DNA from: Thermoleophilia bacterium
GTDB lineage: Bacteria; Actinomycetota; Thermoleophilia; Gaiellales; Gaiellaceae
DNA: 64,000 nt
NCBI GenBank assembly: GCA_025928515.1
Contig: JAICJI010000005.1
Coordinates: 1 to 64,000 of the forward strand
Direction: 5' to 3'
Shown in pieces: positions 28,639-35,954 of this stretch. Position 1 is the stretch's first letter. Every line of letters starts with the position of its first letter. The notes beneath the pieces are model-generated. The model made no database searches and had not been told where the DNA came from. It saw nothing but the letters and a program-made list of their open reading frames with translations. Both the position numbers and the translations under genes were made by a program.

Positions 28639-28953
28639 TTGCCGGGCCAGACGCTCGCCGAGCTCGCACGACGCCTGGAGCGCGAGGAGGTCACGCCGGG
28701 CACCGTCCTCATCCGGGAGGGCGACTCCGACGACCGCTTCTACGTCCTGCTCTCCGGGATCCTCGCGGTCAGCCAGCGCGACATCGGGGCTCGCAGCCTG
28801 CTGCGCCCCGGTGAGTACTTCGGCGAGGTGACGCCGGCGATGGGAATCCCGCGGACGGCGACCGTATCGGCGATGACTCCCGCGGTCGTCGCGAGCTGCG
28901 ACCGGGCGACGTTCGACGAGCTAGTGCGGCCGCTCTTCGCCGACGACGACTAG
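28639..28953 (+). CDS. Cyclic nucleotide-binding (CRP-like cNMP) domain protein, start uncertain
   Basis: The ~104-residue product is a single cNMP-binding jelly roll: GTVLIREGDSDDRFYVLLSG, then LRPGEYFGEVTPAMGIPRTATVSA. The phosphate-binding cassette region lacks the canonical G-E-L-A-L and Arg, so ligand binding is doubtful. No DNA-binding helix follows. Family-like sequence (HELTRVTLLAGLPGQTLAEL) extends about 11 codons upstream of the first usable start, TTG 28639, up to an in-frame stop at 28555, without ATG/GTG/TTG. The true start may be non-canonical, or an upstream base error may hide it. The 3' end overlaps the convergent hydrolase by four bases. Confidence 0.75.
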   Translation: MPGQTLAELARRLEREEVTPGTVLIREGDSDDRFYVLLSGILAVSQRDIGARSLLRPGEYFGEVTPAMGIPRTATVSAMTPAVVASCDRATFDELVRPLFADDD

Positions 28954-29756
28954 AGGGTCGTCGCAAGCACGGCGTCGCTGAACGGCGGCCACGCCTCCTT
29001 GGCCCAGTCGCCGAACGGCCGGTCCGTGAGCACGGCGCAGGCGAGGCCGGCGGCGGGGTCGACCCAGAGGAACGTTCCGCTGGCGCCGAAGTGGCCGAAC
29101 GTGCGCTCCGAGTTCCGGGAGCCCGTCCAGTGCGGCGACTTCGAGTCGCGCAGCTCGAACGCCAGGCCCCAGTCGTTCGGCTCCATCCGGCCGAGGCCGG
29201 GCAGGACGCCCGTGAGGCCGGGGAACTGGACGGTCGTCGCCTCGGCCAGCGTCTCCGGCGCGACGAGAGTCGGCGCGAGAAGCTCGTGACCCAGCGCCAG
29301 GAGGTCGTCGAGCGGCCCGCGGTAACCGTGGGCCGGCGATCCGCGGAGGCGTCCGACGAGACCGAGCGGTTGGACCACTGCCTGCGCGAAGTAGTCGGCG
29401 AAGGGCATCTCGGCCCGCTCTGCGAGCAGGCGCGCGGCGAGCTCGATGCCGGTGTTCGAATAGATGCGGCGCCGCCCCGGCTCGGTGAGCGGCTGCTCGC
29501 CGTCGATCGGCAGGCCGGAGGCGTGGGAGAGCAGGTGGCGCAGCGTCGACCCGGGCGGGCCGGCCGGCTCGTCGAGGTCGACGGTCCCCTCCTCGGCCGC
29601 GACGAGGAGCGCGAGCCCGGTAAGGAGCTTGGTCACCGAAGCCCACGGAACCTCGGCGTCCCGCAGCCCGTGCGTCGCGACGCCTTCGTGAACGCGAGCG
29701 ACCCCGGCTGCTGCGACGTGGACCTCCCAGTCGTCGATCAGCCGCAGCGCGTCCAC
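28950..29756 (-). CDS. Serine hydrolase of the beta-lactamase / class C penicillin-binding protein family
   Basis: The 268-residue product has the three family motifs: S-x-x-K in ASVTKLLTG (Ser40, Lys43), Y-S-N in RIYSNTG (Tyr99) and the third motif as H-F-G in FGHFGASG near 220. No signal peptide is present, so it is probably an intracellular esterase or peptidase rather than a true beta-lactamase. It is transcribed divergently from the RidA gene, 17 bp away. Confidence 0.88.
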   Translation of the reverse strand: MDALRLIDDWEVHVAAAGVARVHEGVATHGLRDAEVPWASVTKLLTGLALLVAAEEGTVDLDEPAGPPGSTLRHLLSHASGLPIDGEQPLTEPGRRRIYSNTGIELAARLLAERAEMPFADYFAQAVVQPLGLVGRLRGSPAHGYRGPLDDLLALGHELLAPTLVAPETLAEATTVQFPGLTGVLPGLGRMEPNDWGLAFELRDSKSPHWTGSRNSERTFGHFGASGTFLWVDPAAGLACAVLTDRPFGDWAKEAWPPFSDAVLATTL

Positions 29757-29773
29757 GCGGCGATACTAGGGGG

Positions 29774-30148
29774 ATGGAGCGGCGCCGAATCTCGTCAGGC
29801 TCCCCGTACGAGCCGGTAATCGGCTTCTCCCGCGCCGTCCGCGTCGGCGAGCACGTCCACGTCTCTGGAACCGCGCCGGTCGGCACCGACTCCGACGACC
29901 CGTACGAGCAGACCAGACGGTGCCTCGAAATCATCCTCGCGGCACTCGCCGAGGCCGACGCAGGGCCCGAAGACGTCGTGCGGACGCGCATCTACGCCAC
30001 GAGCGCAGACGACTACGAGGAAATCGCCCGCGCGCACGGTGAGGTGTTCGGAGCGATCAGGCCTGCGTCCACCTTCATCGTCGTGAGCGGGTTGCTCGAT
30101 CCGCACTGGGTCGTCGAGCTCGAAGCCGACGCGCTCGTATCCGGGTGA
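29774..30148 (+). CDS. RidA family (YjgF/YER057c) enamine/imine deaminase-like protein
   Basis: The 124-residue product has the RidA trimer fold signatures VSGTAPVG near 32-39 and RTRIYATSADDYEEI near 70-84. The closing segment is RPASTFIVVSGLLDPHWVVELEADAL. The Arg that binds carboxylates in active RidA (in R-P-A-x-T) is present. It would hydrolyse reactive enamines from PLP enzymes. Its stop overlaps the GTG of the membrane protein that follows by four bases. Confidence 0.9.
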   Translation: MERRRISSGSPYEPVIGFSRAVRVGEHVHVSGTAPVGTDSDDPYEQTRRCLEIILAALAEADAGPEDVVRTRIYATSADDYEEIARAHGEVFGAIRPASTFIVVSGLLDPHWVVELEADALVSG

Positions 30149-30759
30149 GGCTCGCAACGCTCGCAGGCCTCTACGTCGCCGTCGTCCTCTCGGCGCAGAT
30201 CGGCGCGAACAAGATCGTCCGTCTCCCGTTCACGCACCTCGAGGCGCCCGGCGGTGTCTACTCGATCGGTGTAGCGCTCGCGCTCGTACAGCTTGCGCAT
30301 CACACCGGCGCGACCCGGCGCGACGGCGCGCTCAACGCGCAGCTGCTGATCGGGCTCGGCTTCGTCGGCTCGGCGCTCTTCGCCGGCTACATCGCCCTCG
30401 TCGCCCACTCGCACCCCGCATTCCCGGGTCAGGAGTTCGACAGCGCCGTCGGCTCGACGTGGCGCATCGTCGGCGCCAGCCTCGCCGCTTTCATCGTCTC
30501 GGAGACCGTGGACAACCTTGTCGGCGCGCCTCTGCGCGGACGTGTCCACGACAGCCTGCGAGTGGTCGTCTCGGCCGGAGCGAGCGCGCCGCTCGACAGC
30601 GTCGTCTTCCTCGTCCTCGCCTTCGGCTCGTCGGGCCTGGACTTCTTCGACGGCCAATTGGTGGGCAAGATCGCGTCGTCCGTCGTGATCGGGATTCCGG
30701 TGGTCGTGCTGGGTCGACGGTTTCTTCCTGCAAACAGGCCGGATATCGTTCCCGCATGA
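30145..30759 (+). CDS. VUT-type (DUF165, YhhQ-like) integral membrane protein, possible queuosine-precursor or vitamin uptake
   Basis: The 204-residue product has five or six helices. Segments APGGVYSIGVALALVQLAHHTGA, ASLAAFIVSETVDNLVGAPLRG and APLDSVVFLVLAFGSSGLDFF follow the order seen in VUT/DUF165 transporters, where the aromatic/Asp-rich region near DTxxx is typical. Substrate cannot be read from sequence; the named members move 7-deazaguanine precursors. GTG 30145 overlaps the RidA stop. Its own stop overlaps the next ATG, making a tight operon. Confidence 0.55.
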   Translation: MRLATLAGLYVAVVLSAQIGANKIVRLPFTHLEAPGGVYSIGVALALVQLAHHTGATRRDGALNAQLLIGLGFVGSALFAGYIALVAHSHPAFPGQEFDSAVGSTWRIVGASLAAFIVSETVDNLVGAPLRGRVHDSLRVVVSAGASAPLDSVVFLVLAFGSSGLDFFDGQLVGKIASSVVIGIPVVVLGRRFLPANRPDIVPA

Positions 30760-32048
30760 CCGATTCGCTCATCCCGCCGTCGATCACGGGCAAGGGCTCG
30801 CAGTTCCCGCCGGGCGGCAGCGTGCTCGACCACGCGTTCGGCACGAGCGACCCGTACACGCTCGGCGTAGAGGAGGAATACATGCTCCTCGACAGCGAGA
30901 CCTTCGACCTCGTCCAGCACATCGACACGGTGCTCGCGGCGGTCGCGGGCCACGAGCTCGAGCCGCGCATCAACTCCGAGCTGATGCAGTCGGTGCTCGA
31001 GGTGGCGACGCCGGTCTGCCACACGCCGGCCGGAGTGCAGCAACAGCTCCTCCGCATTCGCCGCTACGTGACCGACGTCGCGCGCGAGCAGGGATTGCGC
31101 GTCGGCTCGGCCGGAACGCATCCGTTCTCGCTCTTCGAGCGCCAGCGCATCACCGCGAAGGACCGCTACCGGCAGATGGTCGATCAGATGCAGTACATCG
31201 CCCGGCGCGAGCTGATCTTCGGGATGCACGTGCACGTCGCCGTCGACGACCCCGAGAAGGCGATCCAGGTCGTGAACGCGTTGATCGCGCACCTCCACGA
31301 GCTCGTCGCGCTCTCGGCGAGCTCCCCGTTCTGGCGAGGCGAGCCGACCGGCCTCCGCTCGTCACGGCACATGGTCTTCGCCGCCTTCCCGCGCTCGGGG
31401 CCACCACCCCGCTTCCGCGACTACGCCGACTACGCCCAGGTCGTGAACCAGCTCGAGAAGACGGGCTGCATCCAGGACTACACGCACATCTGGTGGGACA
31501 TCCGCCTTCATCCCCGCCTCGGCACGATCGAGATCCGGATCTGCGACGCGGTGACGCGGCTCGACGACGTGATCGCGATCACCGCGTACTGCCAGGCGCT
31601 CGTCAAGCACTACGCAGAGCTCGTCGACCGCGGCGAGGAGATCCCGTCGTTCCACCGCATCCTCACGACCGAGAACAAGTGGCTCGCAGCGCGGTACGGG
31701 CTCTCCGCGCCCGTGATGGACCTCCACACGGGGCGGCGCAACAGGCTCCCGGTGGCGGCGGTCGTCCGGCGAACGCTCAAGACGCTCCGGCCACATGCGC
31801 GCGACCTCGGCTCGGAGGAGGAGCTCGCGGGCGTCGAGGAGATCCTGAGCCGCGGCAACGGCGCCGACCGGCAGCTCCACGTCTTCAACGTGCTCAAGGC
31901 TGCAAGTGCCGGCGGCGAAGCCGCCGGCGCGCGGCCGGGAGACCCCGCCTTCGGCGGCCGGGGCGACGTCGTCGAAGTCGTGCGAGCCATCGCCGAGGCG
32001 ACCGAGGTGGCGCCGGTAACGGAGCCCGAACCGGCCGCCGCCGCGTAG
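30756..32048 (+). CDS. Carboxylate-amine ligase, glutamate-cysteine ligase type 2 (YbdK/EgtA-like)
   Basis: The 430-residue product has the GCS2 core: TLGVEEEYMLLD near 34-45 (metal-binding Glu), the RINSELMQSVLEVATPVC segment near 73, GMHVHVAVDD near 158 and HIWWDIRLHPRLGTIEIRICD near 247-267. Homologues ligate glutamate to cysteine or another amine. A run of about 60 residues at the C-terminus is Ala/Pro-rich and extra. The ATG overlaps the preceding stop (ATGA). It is followed after 10 bp by the selenoprotein gene, so thiol or redox metabolism is a plausible shared theme. Confidence 0.88.
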   Translation: MTDSLIPPSITGKGSQFPPGGSVLDHAFGTSDPYTLGVEEEYMLLDSETFDLVQHIDTVLAAVAGHELEPRINSELMQSVLEVATPVCHTPAGVQQQLLRIRRYVTDVAREQGLRVGSAGTHPFSLFERQRITAKDRYRQMVDQMQYIARRELIFGMHVHVAVDDPEKAIQVVNALIAHLHELVALSASSPFWRGEPTGLRSSRHMVFAAFPRSGPPPRFRDYADYAQVVNQLEKTGCIQDYTHIWWDIRLHPRLGTIEIRICDAVTRLDDVIAITAYCQALVKHYAELVDRGEEIPSFHRILTTENKWLAARYGLSAPVMDLHTGRRNRLPVAAVVRRTLKTLRPHARDLGSEEELAGVEEILSRGNGADRQLHVFNVLKAASAGGEAAGARPGDPAFGGRGDVVEVVRAIAEATEVAPVTEPEPAAAA

Positions 32049-32058
32049 CATCGAGTCG

Positions 32059-32520
32059 ATGCTCGAGACCGGAGAGAGAGCGCCGCTCGAGGCGGTCGTC
32101 TGGACGACACCGCGCGAGCGCGCGAGCATCGGCGACCTCCTGCACGATCGGCCGTTGCTTCTCTTGTTCTACCTCTTCGACTGGTCCTCCACCTGAACGA
32201 CCGAGCTCGAGCTCCTGCGTGACAGGAGAGCGGAGCTGCAGGAGACGGGAGTGCAGCCGTTTGCGATCTCGCGCGACTCGCCGTACACGCACGTCGCGTG
32301 GATGCAGGCGCTCGACCTCGACTTCCCGCTCCTCTCCGATTGGAATGCCGAAGCCACGCACGGATTCGGCGTCGCGTTCGAGCACAACGGGATGCGGGAC
32401 GTCTCCCGCCGCAGCGCGTTTCTCGTCGGCGCCGACGGCGTCGTGCGGGGCGCGTGGGCCTACGAGTCGAGCGAGCTGCCCGATCTCGACGAGCTGATCG
32501 CGGCCGCACGGGCCTTGTAG
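32059..32520 (+). CDS. Peroxiredoxin-like (AhpC/TSA) selenoprotein, Sec at codon 46 (TGA)
   Basis: The full frame from ATG 32059 to TAG 32520 encodes 153 residues with one in-frame TGA at 32194-32196. Translation reads FYLFDWSST-U-TTELELLRD. That is the active-site strand of AhpC/TSA proteins, F-x-x-x-T-x-x-C-T-x-E, with the TGA exactly where the peroxidatic Cys sits. Downstream sequence stays in family (PFAISRDSPYTHVAWMQALD, DFPLLSDWNAEATHGFGV, FLVGADGVVRGAW). A SECIS-like hairpin with GU in its loop begins seven bases after the TGA. Reduction of peroxides by a selenenic intermediate is the likely activity. It follows the YbdK-like gene by 10 bp, so it is probably the last gene of that operon. 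Automatic annotation would leave only a 3' fragment from 32251. Confidence 0.88.
32204..32237 (+). promoter_or_regulatory. Bacterial SECIS-like hairpin inside the selenoprotein gene
   Basis: CTCCTG (32212-32217) pairs with CAGGAG (32223-32228) around loop CGTGA, which carries the G-U seen in bacterial SECIS apical loops. A lower stem (32204-32209 with 32231-32237, one bulged G) closes below a 2x2 internal loop. The loop G at 32219 is 22 nt past the TGA, within the usual distance for SelB recruitment. Confidence 0.8.
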
Positions 32521-32549
32521 TCGTCCGCCGTATCTCGTTTACTCCGCTC

Positions 32550-33140
32550 ATGGATACGACTCCCGTAACGGCCGCTCCGAGCGCCGGCCGCACCTCTGTC
32601 TGGGTCACCGCGGCCGTCGCGCTCGCGCTCGTCGCCGTCGGCCTCACCTTCGCACTGACGACGACGGACGCGCCCACGCATGCGTTTGCGATCTTCAAGC
32701 TCATCCACGTCAGCGTCGCCGTCTTCTGGGTCGGCGGAGGCCTCCTGCTCACGATCCTGGCGCTACGCGCCGAACGGGCCAAAAGCGCGGAAGAGCTGGC
32801 TCACATCGCGCGCCAGGCCGTGTTCGCAGGCGAGAGGCTGTTCGCGCCGGCAGGCATCGTCGTGCTGGCGATGGGGATCACGATGGTCATCAACTCGCCA
32901 GAGATCGGCTTCGGCACGACGTGGGTCGACGTCGGGTTGGTGGGCTACGCGCTCAGCTTCACCACAGGCGTCGGCGTCCTCGCGCCGCGGGCGAGATAGA
33001 TCGTGGCGCTGCTCGACGAGAAGGGACCGAGCGCGCCCGAGACGCAGGCCGCGATCCAGCGGATCCTGCTCATCGCGCGAGTCGACGTCGCAGTCCTCCT
33101 GCTCGTGGTCGCGGACATGCTGCTGAAGCCCTTCAGCTGA
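32550..33140 (+). pseudogene. DUF2269-like four-helix membrane protein interrupted by in-frame TAG
   Basis: From ATG 32550 the frame encodes 149 residues with membrane helices (ICVWV-type start TSVWVTAAVALALVAVGLTF, then FKLIHVSVAVFWVGGGLL near 50-67). It stops at TAG 32997. The same frame continues with typical family C-terminus: IVALLDEKGPSAPETQAAIQ, then RILLIARVDVAVLLLVVADM ending LLKPFS at TGA 33140. The family normally ends in such a helix with D-M-x-x-K-P. The sense continuation shows a single-base lesion or error, or amber read-through. The truncated product would miss its last helix. Confidence 0.7.
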
Positions 33141-33145
33141 TCGAC

Positions 33146-33175
33146 TTGACATGTGACCTTTTGGTCACGTAAGCT
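33146..33175 (+). promoter_or_regulatory. Promoter with built-in operator for the ArsR-SRPBCC operon
   Basis: TTGACA (33146-33151) and TAAGCT (33170-33175) are separated by 18 bp. Within the spacer lies GTGACCTTTTGGTCAC (33153-33168), a perfect 6-bp inverted repeat. A bound ArsR dimer would block polymerase. The start codon is six bases past the -10 box, so the transcript may be nearly leaderless. Confidence 0.8.
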
Positions 33176-33181
33176 CGTCGA

Positions 33182-33499
33182 ATGGACGACGACCAGGTCT
33201 TCAAGGCGCTCGCCGACGCGACGCGGCGCCACCTGCTCGACCGGCTCTACGAGCGCGACGGCCGCACGCTCACGGAGCTCGAGTCCGAGCTCGAGATGTC
33301 TCGTTTCGGCGTCATGAAGCACCTGCGCGTACTCGAGGACGCGGGCCTCGTCGTCACTCGCCGGGAGGGCCGGGAGAAGCTCCACTTCCTGAACCCCGTG
33401 CCGATCCGGCTGATCCACGACCGGTGGATCGACAAGTACACCGAGCACCGCGTCGCGGCGCTCGCGGATCTCAAGCACGAACTGGAGGACACTGCATGA
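33182..33499 (+). CDS. ArsR-family winged-helix transcriptional repressor
   Basis: The 105-residue product has the ArsR/SmtB wing fold: FKALADATRRHLLDRL, then the recognition helix region LTELESELEMSRFGVMKHLRVL and wing LVVTRREGREKLHFLN. There is no metal-binding CxC, so the inducer is not a thiol-bound metal. It sits directly after a promoter whose spacer holds a perfect inverted repeat. It overlaps the SRPBCC gene by four bases; this regulator/SRPBCC pairing is a common arrangement. Confidence 0.92.
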   Translation: MDDDQVFKALADATRRHLLDRLYERDGRTLTELESELEMSRFGVMKHLRVLEDAGLVVTRREGREKLHFLNPVPIRLIHDRWIDKYTEHRVAALADLKHELEDTA

Positions 33500-33933
33500 C
33501 CACCATCACCGCACAAGCGACCCAGGTCTACTCGGTCTTCATCCGCGCCACCCCCGAGCAGATCTGGGAGGCGATCACGATGCCGGAGTTCACCCAGCAG
33601 TACTTCTACGGCGCCCGCATCGAGATGCGCGACGGCCGCCTCTTCTCGGCGGTCGGCGACACCGCGTGGGACGAGGCCGTGCTCGAGGCCGATCCCCCGA
33701 CGAGGCTCGTCCACGGCTGGACTTCTTCCTACGACGCCGATCTGGCCGCCGAAGAGCCAAGCCGCGTGACGTGGGAGATCGAGCCGCAGGACGGCGGCAT
33801 CACGAAGCTCACGGTCGTCCACGACCAGCTCGAGGGCGCGCCGAAGACGGCGGAAAACGTCGCCGGCGGCTGGATGTACATCCTCAGCGGGCTCAAGACG
33901 CTGCTCGAGACCGGCACGCCGCTCGCCGGCTGA
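33496..33933 (+). CDS. SRPBCC (AHSA1/START-like) domain protein
   Basis: The 145-residue product has the helix-grip fold signature: YSVFIRATPEQIWEAITMPEF near 11-31, DEAVLEADPPTRLVHGW and RVTWEIEPQDGGITKLTVVHD. The C-terminal long helix is AGGWMYILSGLKTLLETG. Such proteins hold a hydrophobic ligand in a cavity; the ligand here is unknown. It is co-translated with the ArsR-type repressor (ATGA overlap), so its expression is controlled by that operator. Confidence 0.9.
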   Translation: MTTITAQATQVYSVFIRATPEQIWEAITMPEFTQQYFYGARIEMRDGRLFSAVGDTAWDEAVLEADPPTRLVHGWTSSYDADLAAEEPSRVTWEIEPQDGGITKLTVVHDQLEGAPKTAENVAGGWMYILSGLKTLLETGTPLAG

Positions 33934-34057
33934 ACCGGCCTCGGAGATCGCGGCCGTCGGGAGCGATGAGTTTCCGGCGGCCGCACGGTCTCTTCCCTAG
34001 AGGGTCGCTCGTAGGCGACACTCTCCACCAGTCCCGCGACCGCTGAGGAGCGAATCG

Positions 34058-35131
34058 ATGCCGAAGACATTGCTGACCGTCGCCACACGCAAAGGCGCCT
34101 TCATCTTCGAAAGCGAAGACCGCCGCGACTGGAAGATGCGCGGCCCGTTCTGCGAGGGCTGGCCCGTCTACCATGCCATCTACGACGCGACGACGGGCGA
34201 GATCTACGCCGCCGCCGCGAGCGAATGGCACGGCTCGGCCGTCTGGCGCAGCAAGGACCTCGGCGAGACGTGGGAGCACTCGAGCGAGGGGCTCGCATAC
34301 GGCGACGGCGACGGGCGCAAGATCTCGAAGGTCTCGACGCTCGCGCGCGCGGGCGACCGCCTGCTCGTCGGTGTCGAGGCGCCGGGCATCTTCGAGAGTC
34401 GCGACAACGGCGAGACCTGGTCGCTCTTGTCGACCCTGTCCGGTCAGCACGGCAGCGAGGCCTGGGACGATCCCGCGAACCAGCCGCCCGGTCATCTCGG
34501 CATCTCGGGCTTCGTGACGGAGCCGGACGACTCCGACGCGTTCTTCGCGATCGTGCAGGGAATCGGCGCCTTCGAGACCGAGGACGGCGGATCCTCCTGG
34601 ACGCCCCGCAACAGCGGCCTGCGCCGCGACTGGCCCTCCGACTGGGAGGACGTCGGCTTCTGCGTCCACAAGCTCGTCCGCTCGGCCGACCCGCAGCGGA
34701 TGTACCAGCAGAACCACGTCGGAGTGCATCGCTCCGATGACGCCGGCCAGTCGTGGACGGAGATCACAGAGGGGCTGCCCGGCGACTTCGGCTTCGCCGC
34801 AGCGGCTCACCCGCACGACCGCGACACCTTCTACGTGGCGCCGGTCGACGGCCTCCACGATCGGACGATGCACGAGGGCAAGCTCACCGTCTGGCGCACG
34901 CGCGACGCCGGCTCGAGCTGGCAGCCGATGCGCACCGGCCTGCCGCAGGAGAACGCGTATCTCGGCGTGCTGCGCCAGGGGATGACGAGCGACAGGCACG
35001 ACCAGCCCGGCGTCTACTTCGGCACGAGCACCGGCCAGGTCTTCGCAAGTGCCGACGAGGGCGAGAGCTGGACCGAGGTCGCGAGCTACCTGCCGGCGAT
35101 CTCCTCGGTCGACGTGGCGATACTCGATTGA
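34058..35131 (+). CDS. BNR/Asp-box beta-propeller protein (sialidase-like fold)
   Basis: The 357-residue product contains at least six Asp-box repeats (S/T-x-D-x-G-x-[ST]-W): SKDLGETW, SRDNGETW, TEDGGSSW, SDDAGQSW, TRDAGSSW and SADEGESW. They mark blades of a six- or seven-bladed propeller. No signal peptide or catalytic Arg triad typical of sialidases is apparent, so it is probably not a hydrolase. ATG 34058 follows GAGGAGCG. It is followed after two bases by a MoaD-like gene, suggesting one transcript. Confidence 0.82.
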   Translation: MPKTLLTVATRKGAFIFESEDRRDWKMRGPFCEGWPVYHAIYDATTGEIYAAAASEWHGSAVWRSKDLGETWEHSSEGLAYGDGDGRKISKVSTLARAGDRLLVGVEAPGIFESRDNGETWSLLSTLSGQHGSEAWDDPANQPPGHLGISGFVTEPDDSDAFFAIVQGIGAFETEDGGSSWTPRNSGLRRDWPSDWEDVGFCVHKLVRSADPQRMYQQNHVGVHRSDDAGQSWTEITEGLPGDFGFAAAAHPHDRDTFYVAPVDGLHDRTMHEGKLTVWRTRDAGSSWQPMRTGLPQENAYLGVLRQGMTSDRHDQPGVYFGTSTGQVFASADEGESWTEVASYLPAISSVDVAILD

Positions 35132-35133
35132 CG

Positions 35134-35397
35134 ATGGCGGACGTCAGGCTCCCAGGCACGCTGACGCCGCTCTTCCCCGGGCTGCCGCGACGCGTGGAGG
35201 TCGAGGCCGCCACGGTGCTCGCGGCGATCGACTCCCTCGAGACGAAGTGGCCGGGGCTGCGGGACCGGATCGTCGAGGAGGGGCCGGCAATCCGCCGGCA
35301 CCTCCACGTCTATGTCGACGGCGAACGCGCCGGGCTGGACACACCGGTCGAGGAGCGCTCGCGGCTCGACGTGATCGCCGCGATCAGCGGCGGGTAG
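35134..35397 (+). CDS. MoaD/ThiS family sulfur-carrier-like protein
   Basis: The 87-residue product is ubiquitin-like and ends in Gly-Gly (AISGG), the adenylated/thiocarboxylated tail of the family. The core reads RVEVEAATVLAAIDSLETKW, then HLHVYVDGERAGLDTPVEE and RSRLDVIAAISGG. It could donate sulfur for a cofactor or amino acid. It starts two bases after the propeller gene's stop. No molybdopterin or thiamine gene is adjacent. Confidence 0.82.
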   Translation: MADVRLPGTLTPLFPGLPRRVEVEAATVLAAIDSLETKWPGLRDRIVEEGPAIRRHLHVYVDGERAGLDTPVEERSRLDVIAAISGG

Positions 35398-35405
35398 CCC
35401 AGAGA

Positions 35406-35434
35406 AGCGAAAGGGCGGCTTTCGCCGCCCTTCG
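35406..35434. terminator. Hairpin between convergent genes
   Basis: GCGAAAGGGCGGC pairs with GCCGCCCTTCGC around a short TTTC loop, between the MoaD-like gene and the minus-strand secreted protein. It could serve both strands. No U-tract follows. Confidence 0.65.
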
Positions 35435-35454
35435 CTGGAGCAAGGTCGGGTGGA

Positions 35455-35811
35455 TCAGCGAACCGTGAGCTTCAGATAGTTGTCGTCGGAAGCCTGGCCG
35501 ACCATCATGATCACGTACTTGCCGCGGCCGACCACGATCGACTTGCCGACGGCGATGTGCCGCATCCCGTTCCGGGAGGCGACCTTCAGCCCTGCTTCGT
35601 CGAGGTCGACGAGGCGGACGCGGCCCTTGGCCGTCGCCTTCGTCACGAGCTTGCCGCCGATCTTGAACCAGTGGCAGCCGGGGTCGCTCATCACGATCTT
35701 GAGCGTCTTCGTCGCGGTCTGATGACTGGTGGTGGCCGACGCCTGGCTGGCGCCGAAGGCTCCGGCGAAGATGATCGCAGCCAGAGCAAGAGCGAGCGTC
35801 GAGATCTTCAT
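35455..35811 (-). CDS. Small secreted protein with one Cys-His-Trp-Phe motif
   Basis: The 118-residue product has a signal peptide at about 1-27 (KISTLALALAAIIFAGAFG, cleavage near SQASA). The mature ~90-residue domain is predicted all-beta: KIVMSDPGCHWFKIGGKLVT near 40-60, KGRVRLVDLDEAGL and VGKSIVVGRGKYVIM. The CHWF motif suggests a metal or thiol site but no family is recognised. ATG 35811 follows AAAGGAG. A GAGAACTACG-type site lies 83 bp upstream. Confidence 0.7.
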   Translation of the reverse strand: MKISTLALALAAIIFAGAFGASQASATTSHQTATKTLKIVMSDPGCHWFKIGGKLVTKATAKGRVRLVDLDEAGLKVASRNGMRHIAVGKSIVVGRGKYVIMMVGQASDDNYLKLTVR

Positions 35812-35893
35812 GGTTGCTCCTTTGGGTGTCCGTGGCATGTCCGAATCCTCGGGCCCCGGGGCAACGCCGGAATCAGGGGACACCGCGTACACG

Positions 35894-35911
35894 TTGCGTA
35901 GTTCTCCGTAA
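35894..35911 (-). promoter_or_regulatory. Putative operator, member of the GAACTACG motif set
   Basis: The minus strand reads TTACGGAGAACTACGCAA, an imperfect inverted repeat (TTACG/CGCAA). It lies 83 bp upstream of the secreted protein. See the related sites at 39162, 40896, 48838, 53541, 54080 and 57066. Confidence 0.5.
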
Positions 35912-35954
35912 GCCTAGAGCCGAGAAGTCCCGGATCGGCGCGTTGTGCGCTCGC

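Noticed and set aside
32194-32196. The TGA as a simple nonsense mutation of the peroxiredoxin gene.
   Set aside because: Its exact position at the catalytic Cys plus the SECIS-like hairpin with GU loop 22 nt downstream makes recoding far more likely than decay.
32997-32999. Pyrrolysine encoded by TAG in the DUF2269-like gene.
   Set aside because: Nothing in the window points to pyl genes, and the protein family is not one known to use pyrrolysine. A mutation or error is simpler.
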